NCBI GenBank assembly: GCA_002413665.1
Contig: DHXK01000115.1
Location: 1 to 17,051, forward strand
Source of the DNA: Legionellales bacterium UBA5158
GTDB taxonomy: Bacteria; Pseudomonadota; Gammaproteobacteria; DSM-16500
DNA length: 17,051 bases
Direction of reading: 5' to 3'
Shown here: positions 6,538 through 15,115 of the stretch, in pieces
Position numbering within the stretch: the stretch's first letter is position 1
How the letters are laid out: each line of letters opens with the position of its first letter
The notes under the pieces: generated by a model
The model's input: only the letters and a program-made list of their open reading frames with translations
Database searches by the model: none
Told to the model about the DNA's origin: nothing
Translations under genes and position numbers: made by a program

Positions 6538-7006
6538 AATTTATTTAATTTAGACAGGATATTCTCATTCATTCTGTTTGTAAAAGTGCATGGCTTTGTT
6601 TTGTAATTTCGATTTTCCTTGGTTCGATTTTGTAAGGCAAGGCCAGCAGAATATTTATACTTACCCTCTTTTGCTCCAAACCACTATCTAACTTAAACAA
6701 TAGCTAACTCCATAATTGCTCCTCAAAGTATTTTATGCTTGAATGCCATTACAAAGCTTATTGCTACTCATAAAGTTTCTGCATTTTATACTGGCGGTGA
6801 TGAGAAAAAACCAGACGGCCATCCCACACAACATCGAGCAGAGATGAATGTTAATGCAGAATCTTTCAACAAGTTGAATCTATTGTTGGCAGATATAGAT
6901 ATTACATTAGAGATGGGAAATTTTAATGGCAAAAAAAAGATGGAATGAGTGTTTAATACTGTAGTCAGTGATAGGTTGGATTTTTTGTTTATCCAACCTA
7001 TTAATA
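6538..7006. other. 469-bp region without a convincing gene
   Basis: Between the DM9 gene and the TPR gene stop. The plus frame 6697-6948 is open for about 83 codons, but it has no ATG near its beginning, only a TTG at 6739 with no ribosome site. Its 69-residue translation, with a polar middle (GGDEKKPDGHPTQHRAEMN), matches nothing I recognise. It may be chance, a small gene with an unusual start, or the tail of a decayed gene. The only clear structure is the hairpin at 6971-7001. I see no tRNA or other RNA gene. Confidence 0.4.
6971..7001. terminator. 11-bp perfect hairpin after the TPR gene
   Basis: ATAGGTTGGAT (6971-6981) pairs exactly with 6991-7001 around a 9-base loop. It lies 5 bases beyond the stop codon of the leftward TPR gene, where a terminator is expected. 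Neither strand has a good U-tract after the stem (the T-run is inside the loop), so an intrinsic terminator is only possible, not clear. Confidence 0.45.
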
Positions 7007-8140
7007 TTAGCTCTTGTATGTTGAAGCAGACTGTCCTGCAGGGGTAGGCTCTTCAGATTTCTTCTCAATTAAATTTGTTTTCTTGTTCCAAAAGCTAGGA
7101 TGACTTGAGCTGCTAGCCTCAGAGGGTGATGTTTCTGTAGAAAGATTCATTTTTTTTCGGATTCGTTTGATGGATTCTTGCGTGACATGTAAGAACCCAG
7201 AATTTTCAGAGTACTGCAAAGCTAATTTAATTTTATGCGCTTGCTGGTAAATGAAATACGCTTCTTCAGGATGCTGCATGTCTTCTAAAACTTCACCGCT
7301 AAGTTGTAACGTATTAGCAATATCAGAATGCTTTTCTTTTCTGTGATGGATAATTTGCGATATATACACATGATGTAAAAGATCTTTCGCTTCTTCGTAT
7401 TTATGTAAAAATCGAAGAACGTTTGCATATGTTTGCATTGTAACGTACATCATAGGGTAAGGATGCCCAGTTTGCTTGCTTAATGATTCCCAAATCTGTA
7501 TTGCTTCTATCAGTTTTTTTTCTGCTTCCGGATAATTTTTTTGATGAATTAAAATCAGAGAAAAAATATGTAAAGCTTCTGCTGTATCAATTTGACCCGC
7601 TAAACTATTGGCATAAGTATTTTGAATTTTGTTAGCGTCTTGTAAGAAGGAAAGTGCTTTCTGTAAGTTGTTATTACGTTGTGCAGTTAAACTTAATGAG
7701 CGTAAAGCAAATGCTTGGCCAGAGATAAGATCAATATTGGTATTATTTGTTTTGTCTTTTGCTAATTGTTCATAAATATTTTGCGCAGCCTCAAAGGGTA
7801 CCGAGTTTTGACACTCACTATCGATAACACTTGCAGTACCTTTTAAATTGCAGGCTTCTGCGTAATCTAATAGTTCTCCGGCGCTCAGTGTTTGATATTG
7901 CAATAAATAACGATGCGCTGTTGCTTTTTCACGTGCATGAAATAGAAAATAAATGCCTACCTGCCTACATAGCTTGGCATAGAATTCTGTTCTCTCATCT
8001 CCTGGGGCAAGATGTGTAGCATCGATTTGTTTCATAGCTTGTTTTATGTAAGCTGCTGTTTTTTTCCCAGAGGAGTGTACATTTTCTCGAGTAAACGTTA
8101 GGTGAGAGCATAATATTTCGAAGTCATTGCGTGCGCGCAT
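7007..8140 (-). CDS. TPR-repeat protein, possible secreted effector
   Basis: A 377-residue protein with no signal peptide or membrane segment. Helical pairs of tetratricopeptide (kinesin-light-chain-like) type are visible at about 139-172 (LQKALSFLQDANKI), 187-220 (KNYPEAEKKLIEAIQIWESL), 231-263 (HKYEEAKDLLHHVYIS) and 272-305 (HPEEAYFIYQQAHKI). From 333 the chain becomes disordered, rich in Ser, Thr, Glu, Lys and Pro, ending in EEPTPAGQSASTYKS. TPRs mediate protein binding. A polar Ser/Glu-rich tail after such repeats is common in Dot/Icm substrates of Legionella and Coxiella, but no secretion system is in this window, so that role is inference. The start has AAAGG about 8 bases upstream. It lies downstream of ssb but behind its terminator. 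Confidence 0.8.
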   Translation of the reverse strand: MRARNDFEILCSHLTFTRENVHSSGKKTAAYIKQAMKQIDATHLAPGDERTEFYAKLCRQVGIYFLFHAREKATAHRYLLQYQTLSAGELLDYAEACNLKGTASVIDSECQNSVPFEAAQNIYEQLAKDKTNNTNIDLISGQAFALRSLSLTAQRNNNLQKALSFLQDANKIQNTYANSLAGQIDTAEALHIFSLILIHQKNYPEAEKKLIEAIQIWESLSKQTGHPYPMMYVTMQTYANVLRFLHKYEEAKDLLHHVYISQIIHHRKEKHSDIANTLQLSGEVLEDMQHPEEAYFIYQQAHKIKLALQYSENSGFLHVTQESIKRIRKKMNLSTETSPSEASSSSHPSFWNKKTNLIEKKSEEPTPAGQSASTYKS

Positions 8141-8159
8141 GGAGTGCCTTTTTTTGATG

Positions 8160-8205
8160 GTTTTTTTTAAAAAGAACAGTGCGCTCTTATAAAAAAGAGC
8201 GCACT
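8160..8205 (-). terminator. Intrinsic terminator of ssb
   Basis: Read leftward, an 11-bp perfect stem (8195-8205 with 8178-8188, AGTGCGCTCTT) and a 6-base loop are followed by GTTCTTTTT. It starts 13 bases after the ssb stop and separates ssb from the TPR gene on the same strand. Confidence 0.85.
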
Positions 8206-8218
8206 TTGCTAATTAATA

Positions 8219-8662
8219 TCAAAAAGGGATGTCATCATCAAAGCTATCTACAGCTTCTGTTTGCGGTGCTTCTACGGCTTTATCTTGAGTGGCTGCTGGT
8301 GAATCAGATGAAGTATTGTTGCTTTTTCCTAGCATTTCTAGTGTATCGGCAACAATTTCGGTGGTGTAGCGATCTTGTCCGCTTGTTTTGTCTTGCCATT
8401 TGCGTGTTTGTAATCTGCCTTCAATAAATACTTTAGAGCCTTTACGTAAATATTCTCCGGTGATTTCTGCTAAACGGTTATACATGACTACACGATGCCA
8501 TTCGGTTTTTTCTTGGGCTTCGCCGCTGGTTTTATCTTTCCAAGCTTCCGTGGTTGCAATAGTAATATTGGCGACGGCTAAACCGTTTGGGGTATAACGT
8601 ACTTCGGGATCTTTGCCTAGATTGCCGATTAAAATAACTTTGTTAACGCTGCCTTTTGCCAT
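8219..8662 (-). CDS. ssb: Single-stranded DNA-binding protein
   Basis: Binds and protects single-stranded DNA in replication, recombination and repair, and recruits partners through its C-terminal tip. The 147-residue product begins with the typical SVNKVILIGNLGKDPEVRY and has an OB fold to about residue 112 (including WHRVVMYNRLAEI and GSKVFIEGRL). A short Ser/Ala/Thr/Glu/Gln linker follows, ending in the acidic tip DDDIPF (142-147) that binds repair and replication proteins. It is slightly shorter than the E. coli protein, from a shorter linker. A strong ribosome site (AGGAGA) precedes the ATG. It lies 34 bases after the MFS gene on the same strand, so co-transcription is likely, and it ends at a strong terminator. 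Confidence 0.97.
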   Translation of the reverse strand: MAKGSVNKVILIGNLGKDPEVRYTPNGLAVANITIATTEAWKDKTSGEAQEKTEWHRVVMYNRLAEITGEYLRKGSKVFIEGRLQTRKWQDKTSGQDRYTTEIVADTLEMLGKSNNTSSDSPAATQDKAVEAPQTEAVDSFDDDIPF

Positions 8663-8696
8663 TTGATTTCTCCTGAACGTATGTAATTAAAGATGG

Positions 8697-9932
8697 TTAG
8701 TGTGGTGAGTTAGGCGTGGTAGAAGTAGGATGTCGGGGGCCTTGCATGCGCACTGCAATTGTTAGCCATAGTATCGTAAGTACAACACAAAATAAATAGA
8801 CATTCTGTAATCCAAACGCGCCATATAGCCAACCGCCTATCGTTCCACCAAAAAATATTCCTAAAAATTGTGAGCTAGAATAAATCCCCAACGCTGTACC
8901 TTTGCGTGCGACTGGCGCAACTCTGGACACCCAGGACGGCAAGAAAGCTTCTAGTAATGAAAATGCCGTAAAAAATAATAATAGACCTAGGGCTGATAAA
9001 ACTAGGCTATGTGTCCAAATAGCTAAGCATATTTCGGCCAAGCATAACACTATGATAGCGCCTACGAAATAGCGTTTTACTTGTTGTTTTTTTTCCGCTA
9101 AAAGAATGCAGCCTATGCTAATGATAAAAGCTATGAAGAGCGCTGGCACATATAATTTCCATTGCTGATTGCTGGCGATGCCCGCAAACGATTGTAACCC
9201 TATTGGAATGACAACAAAGCTCGCGGTGAATACCGCATGCAGCAAAAAGACGCTTGCATTTAAGCGTGCCAAATCTGGTTTTTTTAATAGGGTGAAGAAT
9301 TGTGTAGGCTCTACTTCAGCATCGCTGTGCCAGGTTGCTGGAGGTGGGGTGGGAGTAATGGCAAATAAAATATAAATAGCGATTAGACTAAATGCGACAG
9401 CTAACCAAAAAATACCTGTGACATGAATCCAAGCAGCAAGCAGTGGCCCCAATATCATCGCCAGGGAAAAGGACATCCCAATAGTCATACCGTTGATGGC
9501 CATGGCCTTAGTGCGTTGATCATCGCGAGTCAGATCAGCGATGAGTGCGATCGTAGTGCTTCCTATTGCTCCAGCCCCTTGTAAAGCCCGCCCTATCACC
9601 ATCCACGTCATATTATGAGCTAATGCTGCGGTGATGCTGCCTATCGCAAATATAATCAATCCGACCAGAATGATAGGTTTGCGACCCAGTCGATCTGAAA
9701 TCATGCCAAAAGGGATTTGAAATAAACCTTGAGTTAGACCATAAATCCCCATGGCAATTCCCATTAGAAAGGGGGTAGAGCCGGGTAAATGAGTGGTATA
9801 AAGTGAGAAAACGGGAATAATCATAAACAAGCCAAGCAACCGTAATGACATAATGGCGGCTAAAGAAGTGACTGCGCGGCGTTCGGTAGAGGTCATGGCG
9901 GACATACGGGAAGTTGCTCCATTTTTATGCAT
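8697..9932 (-). CDS. MFS transporter, YajR-like without the C-terminal YAM domain
   Basis: An inner-membrane major facilitator with about 12 hydrophobic helices in 411 residues. The loop between helices 2 and 3 has motif A, GMISDRLGRKP (76-86), and helix 4 carries GRALQGAGAI. The first 100 residues resemble E. coli YajR closely (ERRA, SLRLLGLFM, GIYGLTQGLFQIPFG). E. coli YajR ends in a cytoplasmic YAM domain of about 65 residues; here the protein ends soon after helix 12. The substrate is unknown; drug-efflux annotations are common but not shown by sequence. The start is uncertain: ATG 9932 has no ribosome site, while ATG 9905 has GGAG 11 bases upstream, and both precede the conserved part. 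It is divergent from uvrA and upstream of ssb. Confidence 0.93.
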   Translation of the reverse strand: MHKNGATSRMSAMTSTERRAVTSLAAIMSLRLLGLFMIIPVFSLYTTHLPGSTPFLMGIAMGIYGLTQGLFQIPFGMISDRLGRKPIILVGLIIFAIGSITAALAHNMTWMVIGRALQGAGAIGSTTIALIADLTRDDQRTKAMAINGMTIGMSFSLAMILGPLLAAWIHVTGIFWLAVAFSLIAIYILFAITPTPPPATWHSDAEVEPTQFFTLLKKPDLARLNASVFLLHAVFTASFVVIPIGLQSFAGIASNQQWKLYVPALFIAFIISIGCILLAEKKQQVKRYFVGAIIVLCLAEICLAIWTHSLVLSALGLLLFFTAFSLLEAFLPSWVSRVAPVARKGTALGIYSSSQFLGIFFGGTIGGWLYGAFGLQNVYLFCVVLTILWLTIAVRMQGPRHPTSTTPNSPH

Positions 9933-9954
9933 GTTTTTATGTTTTGGCCAGTAT

Positions 9955-9982
9955 ACTATACTTCTTTGAGATTTATTATCAA
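9955..9982 (-). promoter_or_regulatory. Probable promoter of the MFS-ssb unit
   Basis: Leftward, TTGATA (complement of 9977-9982), a 16-base spacer and TATAGT (complement of 9955-9960); each hexamer differs from consensus at one base. A start near 9948 would give a leader of about 16 bases to ATG 9932. Confidence 0.55.
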
Positions 9983-10023
9983 TTGAGTATTCTGTGTAAA
10001 AATAACCTCACTATCCCAAAATC

Positions 10024-10032
10024 TGCTACAAT
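10024..10032 (+). promoter_or_regulatory. Probable extended -10 promoter of uvrA
   Basis: TG, one base, then TACAAT (10027-10032) forms an extended -10 about 44 bases before the uvrA ATG. No good -35 lies at 16-18 bases, which extended -10 promoters tolerate. No LexA-type CTGT-N8-ACAG site overlaps it. Confidence 0.4.
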
Positions 10033-10075
10033 AGCACCCCACTATTTCATATCATTACTACTAGCGAATTTACCT

Positions 10076-12937
10076 ATGAAAGAAATTCAAATCCGCGGTG
10101 CGCGCACTCATAATTTAAAAAATATCGATCTTAACTTGCCGCGCGATCAGTTAATTGTCATTACGGGATTGTCAGGCTCAGGGAAATCCTCGCTGGCATT
10201 CGATACCCTGTACGCAGAAGGGCAACGGCGTTACGTAGAATCTCTTTCTTCTTACGCGCGTCAATTTCTATCCATGATGGAAAAACCCGACGTAGATCAC
10301 ATTGAAGGCTTATCACCTGCCATTTCAATCGAACAAAAATCCACCTCCCATAATCCTCGATCTACCGTAGGTACCATTACTGAAATTCATGATTACATGC
10401 GTTTGCTTTTTGCAAAAGTGGGTCAGCCTCGTTGTCCTGATCATCATCACGTATTAGAAGCACAAACAGTCAGTCAAATGGTAGATGCTGTGATGGCGTT
10501 ACCAGAAGACACAAAAATAATGATATTGGCACCGGTCATCCGTGAGCGTAAAGGTGAGCACGTGCAACTGTTGTTAGAGTTGCGCAGTCAAGGTTACGTG
10601 CGGGCACGAATAGATGGAGCCATTTTTGAATTAGATCAGCCTCCTAAATTAGATTTAAGAAAAAAACATACCATTGAAGTCGTCGTCGATCGTTTAAAAG
10701 TTCGCGCAGACATACGCATGCGCTTAGCAGAATCTTTTGAAACCGTATTGCGTTTAGCCGATGGGTTGGCAGTTGTTGATTACATAGAAGATGAAAAAAA
10801 TGCGACCGTTAAAACAAAAAAAATAAAATCAAAACGTCTCGCGCCTATTCATTTTTCCGCAAAATTTGCATGTCCAGATTGTGGTTATTCTTTAACAGAA
10901 TTAACGCCGAGATTATTTTCTTTCAACAATCCGGCAGGTGCGTGCCCAGCGTGTGATGGTTTGGGCGTCAAACAAAATTTTGATCCTGAGCTTGTAGTGG
11001 TAGATAGAAAATTAAGTTTGAGTGAGGGTGCTATTCGTGGTTGGGATAAACGCAATAACTATTATTTTCAATTATTGACAGCGTTAGCGAAACATTACAA
11101 ATTTGATATGGATGAACCCTACAATAAATTACCGAAAAAAATTCAACAAGTTATTTTATACGGTAGTGAAAATGAATTAATAAAATTTCAATATCGCGGT
11201 GAAGATGGAAAAGGCTTTTCAAAAATTTCTCCTTTTGAAGGCGTCATCAATAATATGGAACGTCGATATCGTGAAACTGAATCGCATATGGTTCGCGATG
11301 AGCTCAGCAAATATTTAGCAACTAAGTTATGTGATGTGTGTGACGGTTCACGATTGTGTAAAGCTGCGCGTAATGTTTTTATGGCAGATACCACATTGCC
11401 TGAAATTGCGGCTTTGCCCATAGATCAAGCAAGATCTTTTTTTGAAAAATTAACACTGCCAGGTTATCGCGGTGAAATTGCCACAAAAATAGTAAAAGAA
11501 TTAACGAGTCGATTAACATTTTTAGTGAATGTCGGTTTAGATTATTTAAGTTTAGATCGTAGCGCTGACACATTGTCAGGCGGAGAAGCTCAACGCATTC
11601 GTTTAGCCAGTCAAATCGGCGCAGGTTTAGTAGGCGTGATGTATATTTTAGATGAGCCTTCGATTGGATTGCATCAACGAGATAACGCGCGTTTATTAAA
11701 AACCTTGCAGCAATTACGTGATTTAGGAAATACCGTGATTGTTGTAGAGCATGATGAAGATGCTATTTTAAGTGCTGATTATGTGGTTGATATCGGTCCT
11801 GGGGCAGGCGTACATGGTGGATATATTGTTGCTGAAGGGAAACCAGATGTCATTATGAAAAATAAAAATTCCATCACCGGGCAATATTTATCAGGCGTGA
11901 AAAAAATTAAAGTGCCGACTAAGCGCGGCCAGTTTGATTCAAAAAATGTAATCTCAATTAAAGGTGCGACCGGTAATAATTTATGTGACATCAGTGTGGA
12001 CATTCCTGTTGGCCTAATGACATGTGTGACTGGTGTATCAGGATCAGGAAAATCAACATTGATAAACGATACGTTAGGCCCTGTTTCTATGCGCAAATTA
12101 AATGGCGCCGGTCAACGTGAAGCGGCTACACATAAAAGTATAGAAGGCTTAGATTTGTTAGACAAAGTAGTTGATATAGATCAAAGCCCAATTGGACGCA
12201 CGCCTCGTTCAAATCCTGCGACTTACACAGGTTTATTTACACCCATACGTGAGCTCTTTGCTGGTACGCAAGAGGCGCGCTCGCGTGGATATCAGCCAGG
12301 ACGATTTAGCTTTAATGTGAAAGGTGGAAGATGTGAAGCATGCCAAGGTGATGGATTAATAAAAGTAGAAATGCATTTTCTGGCTGATGTTTATGTCACT
12401 TGCGATATTTGCCAAGGCAAACGTTACAATCGTGAAACATTGGAAGTGACTTACAAGGGAAAAAATATTCAGCAAGTATTGAGTATGACAGTTGAAGATG
12501 CGCGCGTGTTTTTTGATGCGATACCTAAAGTGTCTCGTAAGTTACAAACATTAATGGACGTCGGTTTGTCTTATCTTTGTTTGGGGCAAAGCGCGACAAC
12601 TGTTTCTGGCGGTGAGGCTCAACGTATTAAATTAGCAAAAGAGTTGTCGCGTCGTGATACCGGTAAAACGCTTTATTTGTTAGATGAACCGACAACAGGA
12701 TTACATTTTCATGATATTGAACAACTGTTGGTTGTGTTACACAGATTGCGTGATGCAGGTAATACGATAGTGATTATCGAACACAATCTTGATGTGATTA
12801 AAACAGCAGATTGGATTATTGATTTAGGTCCAGAAGGTGGAAACAAAGGCGGTAAAATTATAGCAAAAGGTACGCCTGAAGATATCGCTGCAAATAAAAA
12901 ATCTTACACCGGTCATTTTTTGAAAAAATTATTGTAA
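10076..12937 (+). CDS. uvrA: Excinuclease ABC subunit A
   Basis: Damage-recognition ATPase of nucleotide excision repair; a UvrA dimer loads UvrB at bulky lesions. The 953-residue product has two ABC modules: Walker A GLSGSGKSS (31-39) with signature LSGGEAQR (500-507) and Walker B ILDEPS (Asp526), then Walker A GVSGSGKST (653-661) with signature VSGGEAQR (about 843) and Walker B LLDEP (Asp870). The first zinc module has Cys266, Cys269, Cys290 and Cys293; the second begins at Cys753 (CEACQG) and continues with CDICQG. The ATG at 10076 is chosen because MKEIQIRGARTHNLKNI is the standard N-terminus. The open frame runs back to 9914, but those 54 residues would overlap the MFS gene and have no homology. 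The Shine-Dalgarno sequence is weak. The gene is complete and divergent from the MFS gene. Confidence 0.97.
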   Translation: MKEIQIRGARTHNLKNIDLNLPRDQLIVITGLSGSGKSSLAFDTLYAEGQRRYVESLSSYARQFLSMMEKPDVDHIEGLSPAISIEQKSTSHNPRSTVGTITEIHDYMRLLFAKVGQPRCPDHHHVLEAQTVSQMVDAVMALPEDTKIMILAPVIRERKGEHVQLLLELRSQGYVRARIDGAIFELDQPPKLDLRKKHTIEVVVDRLKVRADIRMRLAESFETVLRLADGLAVVDYIEDEKNATVKTKKIKSKRLAPIHFSAKFACPDCGYSLTELTPRLFSFNNPAGACPACDGLGVKQNFDPELVVVDRKLSLSEGAIRGWDKRNNYYFQLLTALAKHYKFDMDEPYNKLPKKIQQVILYGSENELIKFQYRGEDGKGFSKISPFEGVINNMERRYRETESHMVRDELSKYLATKLCDVCDGSRLCKAARNVFMADTTLPEIAALPIDQARSFFEKLTLPGYRGEIATKIVKELTSRLTFLVNVGLDYLSLDRSADTLSGGEAQRIRLASQIGAGLVGVMYILDEPSIGLHQRDNARLLKTLQQLRDLGNTVIVVEHDEDAILSADYVVDIGPGAGVHGGYIVAEGKPDVIMKNKNSITGQYLSGVKKIKVPTKRGQFDSKNVISIKGATGNNLCDISVDIPVGLMTCVTGVSGSGKSTLINDTLGPVSMRKLNGAGQREAATHKSIEGLDLLDKVVDIDQSPIGRTPRSNPATYTGLFTPIRELFAGTQEARSRGYQPGRFSFNVKGGRCEACQGDGLIKVEMHFLADVYVTCDICQGKRYNRETLEVTYKGKNIQQVLSMTVEDARVFFDAIPKVSRKLQTLMDVGLSYLCLGQSATTVSGGEAQRIKLAKELSRRDTGKTLYLLDEPTTGLHFHDIEQLLVVLHRLRDAGNTIVIIEHNLDVIKTADWIIDLGPEGGNKGGKIIAKGTPEDIAANKKSYTGHFLKKLL

Positions 12938-13019
12938 TAACGGCAACAAGGCTGCAGACAAGATGGGATTATACTGTAACCGCCCCAATGTTGTGTAAAT
13001 CCGAGTTTCAATCTCAGTA

Positions 13020-13048
13020 TTGCACGGTTTCTCAATTTCTTGTACACT
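13020..13048 (+). promoter_or_regulatory. Probable promoter of the AAA ATPase gene
   Basis: TTGCAC (13020-13025), a 17-base spacer and TACACT (13043-13048), overlapping a TATAAA at 13048-13053. The start codon is about 29 bases downstream. This suggests the ATPase gene is transcribed on its own rather than with uvrA. Confidence 0.5.
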
Positions 13049-13076
13049 ATAAAAATTAAAACAGGATTTTTATATT

Positions 13077-14249
13077 ATGTTTAAGCGTGACATTGAAATT
13101 GAATTAAAATCGGCTGCGACTCATTATCCGGTGGTAACCGTTATGGGTCCTCGCCAATCGGGAAAAACTACGGTTGTAAAAAAATGTTTCCCTAAAAAAA
13201 CTTACGTTAATTTGGAAGCACTAGACACTCGTGCGTTTGCAGAAGCTGACCCGCGTGGTTTTTTGAATCAATTTTCAGAAGGGGCAATACTTGATGAAGT
13301 TCAACATGTACCCTCTTTGCTTTCCTATATACAAGAAAACGTGGATACAGTAAAACAAAAAGGTCGTTATATTTTAACAGGTAGTTATCAAATATCTCTT
13401 CACCATGCCATTAGTCAATCCTTAGCAGGTAGAACGGCAATACTAACTTTATTGCCTATGACAATGGGAGAATTAAAAAAAGCCAAAATTGTTTTAACGC
13501 TCGATGAGTATTTATTAAATGGATTTTTTCCCGCTATTTATGCTGATAAATTGCAACCGGCAAAAGCTTATCGTAATTATGTGCAAACGTATGTTGAACG
13601 AGATGTTCGTCAGCTCAGTCATATAAAAGATCTCAAACTTTTTCAGCATTTCCTTAAGTTATGTGCTGGCAGAGTAGGCAGTGTGCTTAATAAAGAGAGC
13701 TTAGGAAATGATTTAGGTATTTCAGCTAAAACCGTCCATGAATGGTTGTCTATTCTAGAAGCTTCTTTTGTCATCTTTCAGTTACAACCGTATTTTGAGA
13801 ATTTTGGTAAGCGAGTGATTAAATCTCCAAAAATATATTTTACAGACGTAGGAATGCTGACTTATTTGCTGGGCATAGAAAGTGTATCGCAACTGGTGCG
13901 GGATCCTTTGCGCGGATTTCTGGTTGAAAATTTAGTCATTTTAGAGCTCATGAAAGCTCGCTTAAATCAGGGCTTGGAGCCGCAGCTTTATTATTTTCGT
14001 GATAATCATCAGCATGAAGTTGATGTTATATTCAAACAGTCAAATAAACTTATTCCTATAGAAATTAAAGCAACTCAAACATTCCATCCTGGATTGCTGA
14101 AAGGCATTCAATATTATCATTCTTTATCTCCAGAGCGTATTTCGCAGGGTTATTTAATTTATGCGGGCGATAAGCAACAAAAAATAAATAATATTGAAGT
14201 TTTAAATTTTAAAAATATTCATAAAGTTTTAGAAAAAAAATTAGAATAA
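13077..14249 (+). CDS. AAA-family ATPase with C-terminal DUF4143 domain
   Basis: A 390-residue protein of the ATPase_14 / DUF4143 class, widespread and poorly understood. Walker A is GPRQSGKTT (24-32) and Walker B AILDEVQ (70-76); TGS (101-103) is a probable sensor 1. A helical segment with a winged-helix look (about 205-235, LGNDLGISAKTVHEWLSIL) links to the C-terminal domain. There EVDVIF (314-319) and PIEIKAT (327-333) form a PD-(D/E)xK-nuclease-like core (Asp316, Glu329, Lys331). Some relatives are often guessed to be defence or mobile-element proteins, but no partner gene is next to it, so no function is assigned. AGGA lies 10 bases before the ATG. It has its own promoter candidate and about 140 bases separate it from uvrA. 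Confidence 0.9.
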   Translation: MFKRDIEIELKSAATHYPVVTVMGPRQSGKTTVVKKCFPKKTYVNLEALDTRAFAEADPRGFLNQFSEGAILDEVQHVPSLLSYIQENVDTVKQKGRYILTGSYQISLHHAISQSLAGRTAILTLLPMTMGELKKAKIVLTLDEYLLNGFFPAIYADKLQPAKAYRNYVQTYVERDVRQLSHIKDLKLFQHFLKLCAGRVGSVLNKESLGNDLGISAKTVHEWLSILEASFVIFQLQPYFENFGKRVIKSPKIYFTDVGMLTYLLGIESVSQLVRDPLRGFLVENLVILELMKARLNQGLEPQLYYFRDNHQHEVDVIFKQSNKLIPIEIKATQTFHPGLLKGIQYYHSLSPERISQGYLIYAGDKQQKINNIEVLNFKNIHKVLEKKLE

Positions 14250-14362
14250 GCCTTAATTAAAGGTTCTTAACGCTTCTAATCCAGCCCTACATTTCTTAGC
14301 TTGACGCCTATTCGGGTGAGGGGTGTTTGTTTATAAGTTCTATAAATATTAAAGGTATTGCC

Positions 14363-15004
14363 ATGCAATCTTTTCCTCAAACAGAATCAACGTTCATATT
14401 GCCTGGCCCTGCAGGTGATCTAGAAGTTTTAGCGACACCCAAAAAAGAAAATCTAACATCACGCAATGCAGTAGGCATTATTTGTCATCCGCATCCTTTG
14501 TTTGGCGGCACTATGAATAACAAAGTGGTCACTACACTCGCGCGGGTATTCAGTGATTTAGGTTTGTCATCAGTACGCTTTAATTTTCGTGGTGTAGGGA
14601 AAAGTGTTGGGCAATACGCAGAAGGAAACGGTGAAACAGAAGATCTATTCGCTATTATAACTTGGGTGAAAAAAGTAAATCCTACAGCCGATATATGGCT
14701 AGCAGGATTTTCGTTTGGATCTTATGTTGCCGCTAGTGCTGCAAGTAAAATTCAGGTGCAGCAATTGATAAGTATAGCTCCACCGGTTTCACGTTTTGGT
14801 TTTATCAATTTACCTGCTATCAATTGCCCCTGGGTAGTCGTGCAAGGTGAAGAAGATGAAGTGGTTATTCCGGCTGAAGTTTACACTTGCATAGAAAAAT
14901 TAAATCCAAAACCTACATTAATAAAAATCCCTCATGCAGGCCATTTTTTTCATAGTAAATTATTAGTGTTACGCGAACAATTAGAGCTTCACTTCGGTGT
15001 TTGA
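14363..15004 (+). CDS. Small alpha/beta-hydrolase (COG2945-type)
   Basis: A 213-residue cytoplasmic hydrolase. The family hallmark CHPHPLFGGTMNNKV (41-55) is followed by FNFRGVGKS (73-81), the nucleophile elbow GFSFG with Ser117, an acid in GEEDEV (probably Asp165), and the catalytic His194 in HAGHFF. The triad is therefore complete. Esterase or peptidase activity is likely, but the natural substrate is unknown for this family. ATG 14363 is chosen because AAAGG lies 7 bases upstream and family members start near here; the frame also contains a TTG at 14327. No clear promoter is seen in the 113-base gap after the ATPase gene, and no terminator follows. Confidence 0.9.
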   Translation: MQSFPQTESTFILPGPAGDLEVLATPKKENLTSRNAVGIICHPHPLFGGTMNNKVVTTLARVFSDLGLSSVRFNFRGVGKSVGQYAEGNGETEDLFAIITWVKKVNPTADIWLAGFSFGSYVAASAASKIQVQQLISIAPPVSRFGFINLPAINCPWVVVQGEEDEVVIPAEVYTCIEKLNPKPTLIKIPHAGHFFHSKLLVLREQLELHFGV

Positions 15005-15115
15005 ATTTATAAAAATTTGATATTCCCCAAAACGTATGGCTATCTTTTATCTATGAACTTGATAGCGTACAACGAAGCTAGAATTATGCGGCTAGTGTTA
15101 AGAGTGTCATGTCGT

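Noticed and set aside
6618..6660. GGTTCGATTTT, resembling a tRNA T-loop
   Set aside because: No matching acceptor stem, anticodon arm or D-loop around it.
6739..6948. 69-residue plus-strand coding call
   Set aside because: TTG start without a ribosome site and no recognisable similarity; described only as part of the gap.
9914..10075. 54-residue N-terminal extension of UvrA
   Set aside because: Overlaps the divergent MFS gene, contains the promoter region, and has no counterpart in UvrA proteins, which begin at the KEIQIRGARTHNL block.
11188..12096. Minus-strand open frames inside uvrA
   Set aside because: Antisense shadows of the conserved UvrA frame.
14301..14338. TTGACG as -35 of a hydrolase promoter
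   Set aside because: No acceptable -10 lies 15-19 bases downstream; the nearest AT-rich hexamer is too far.
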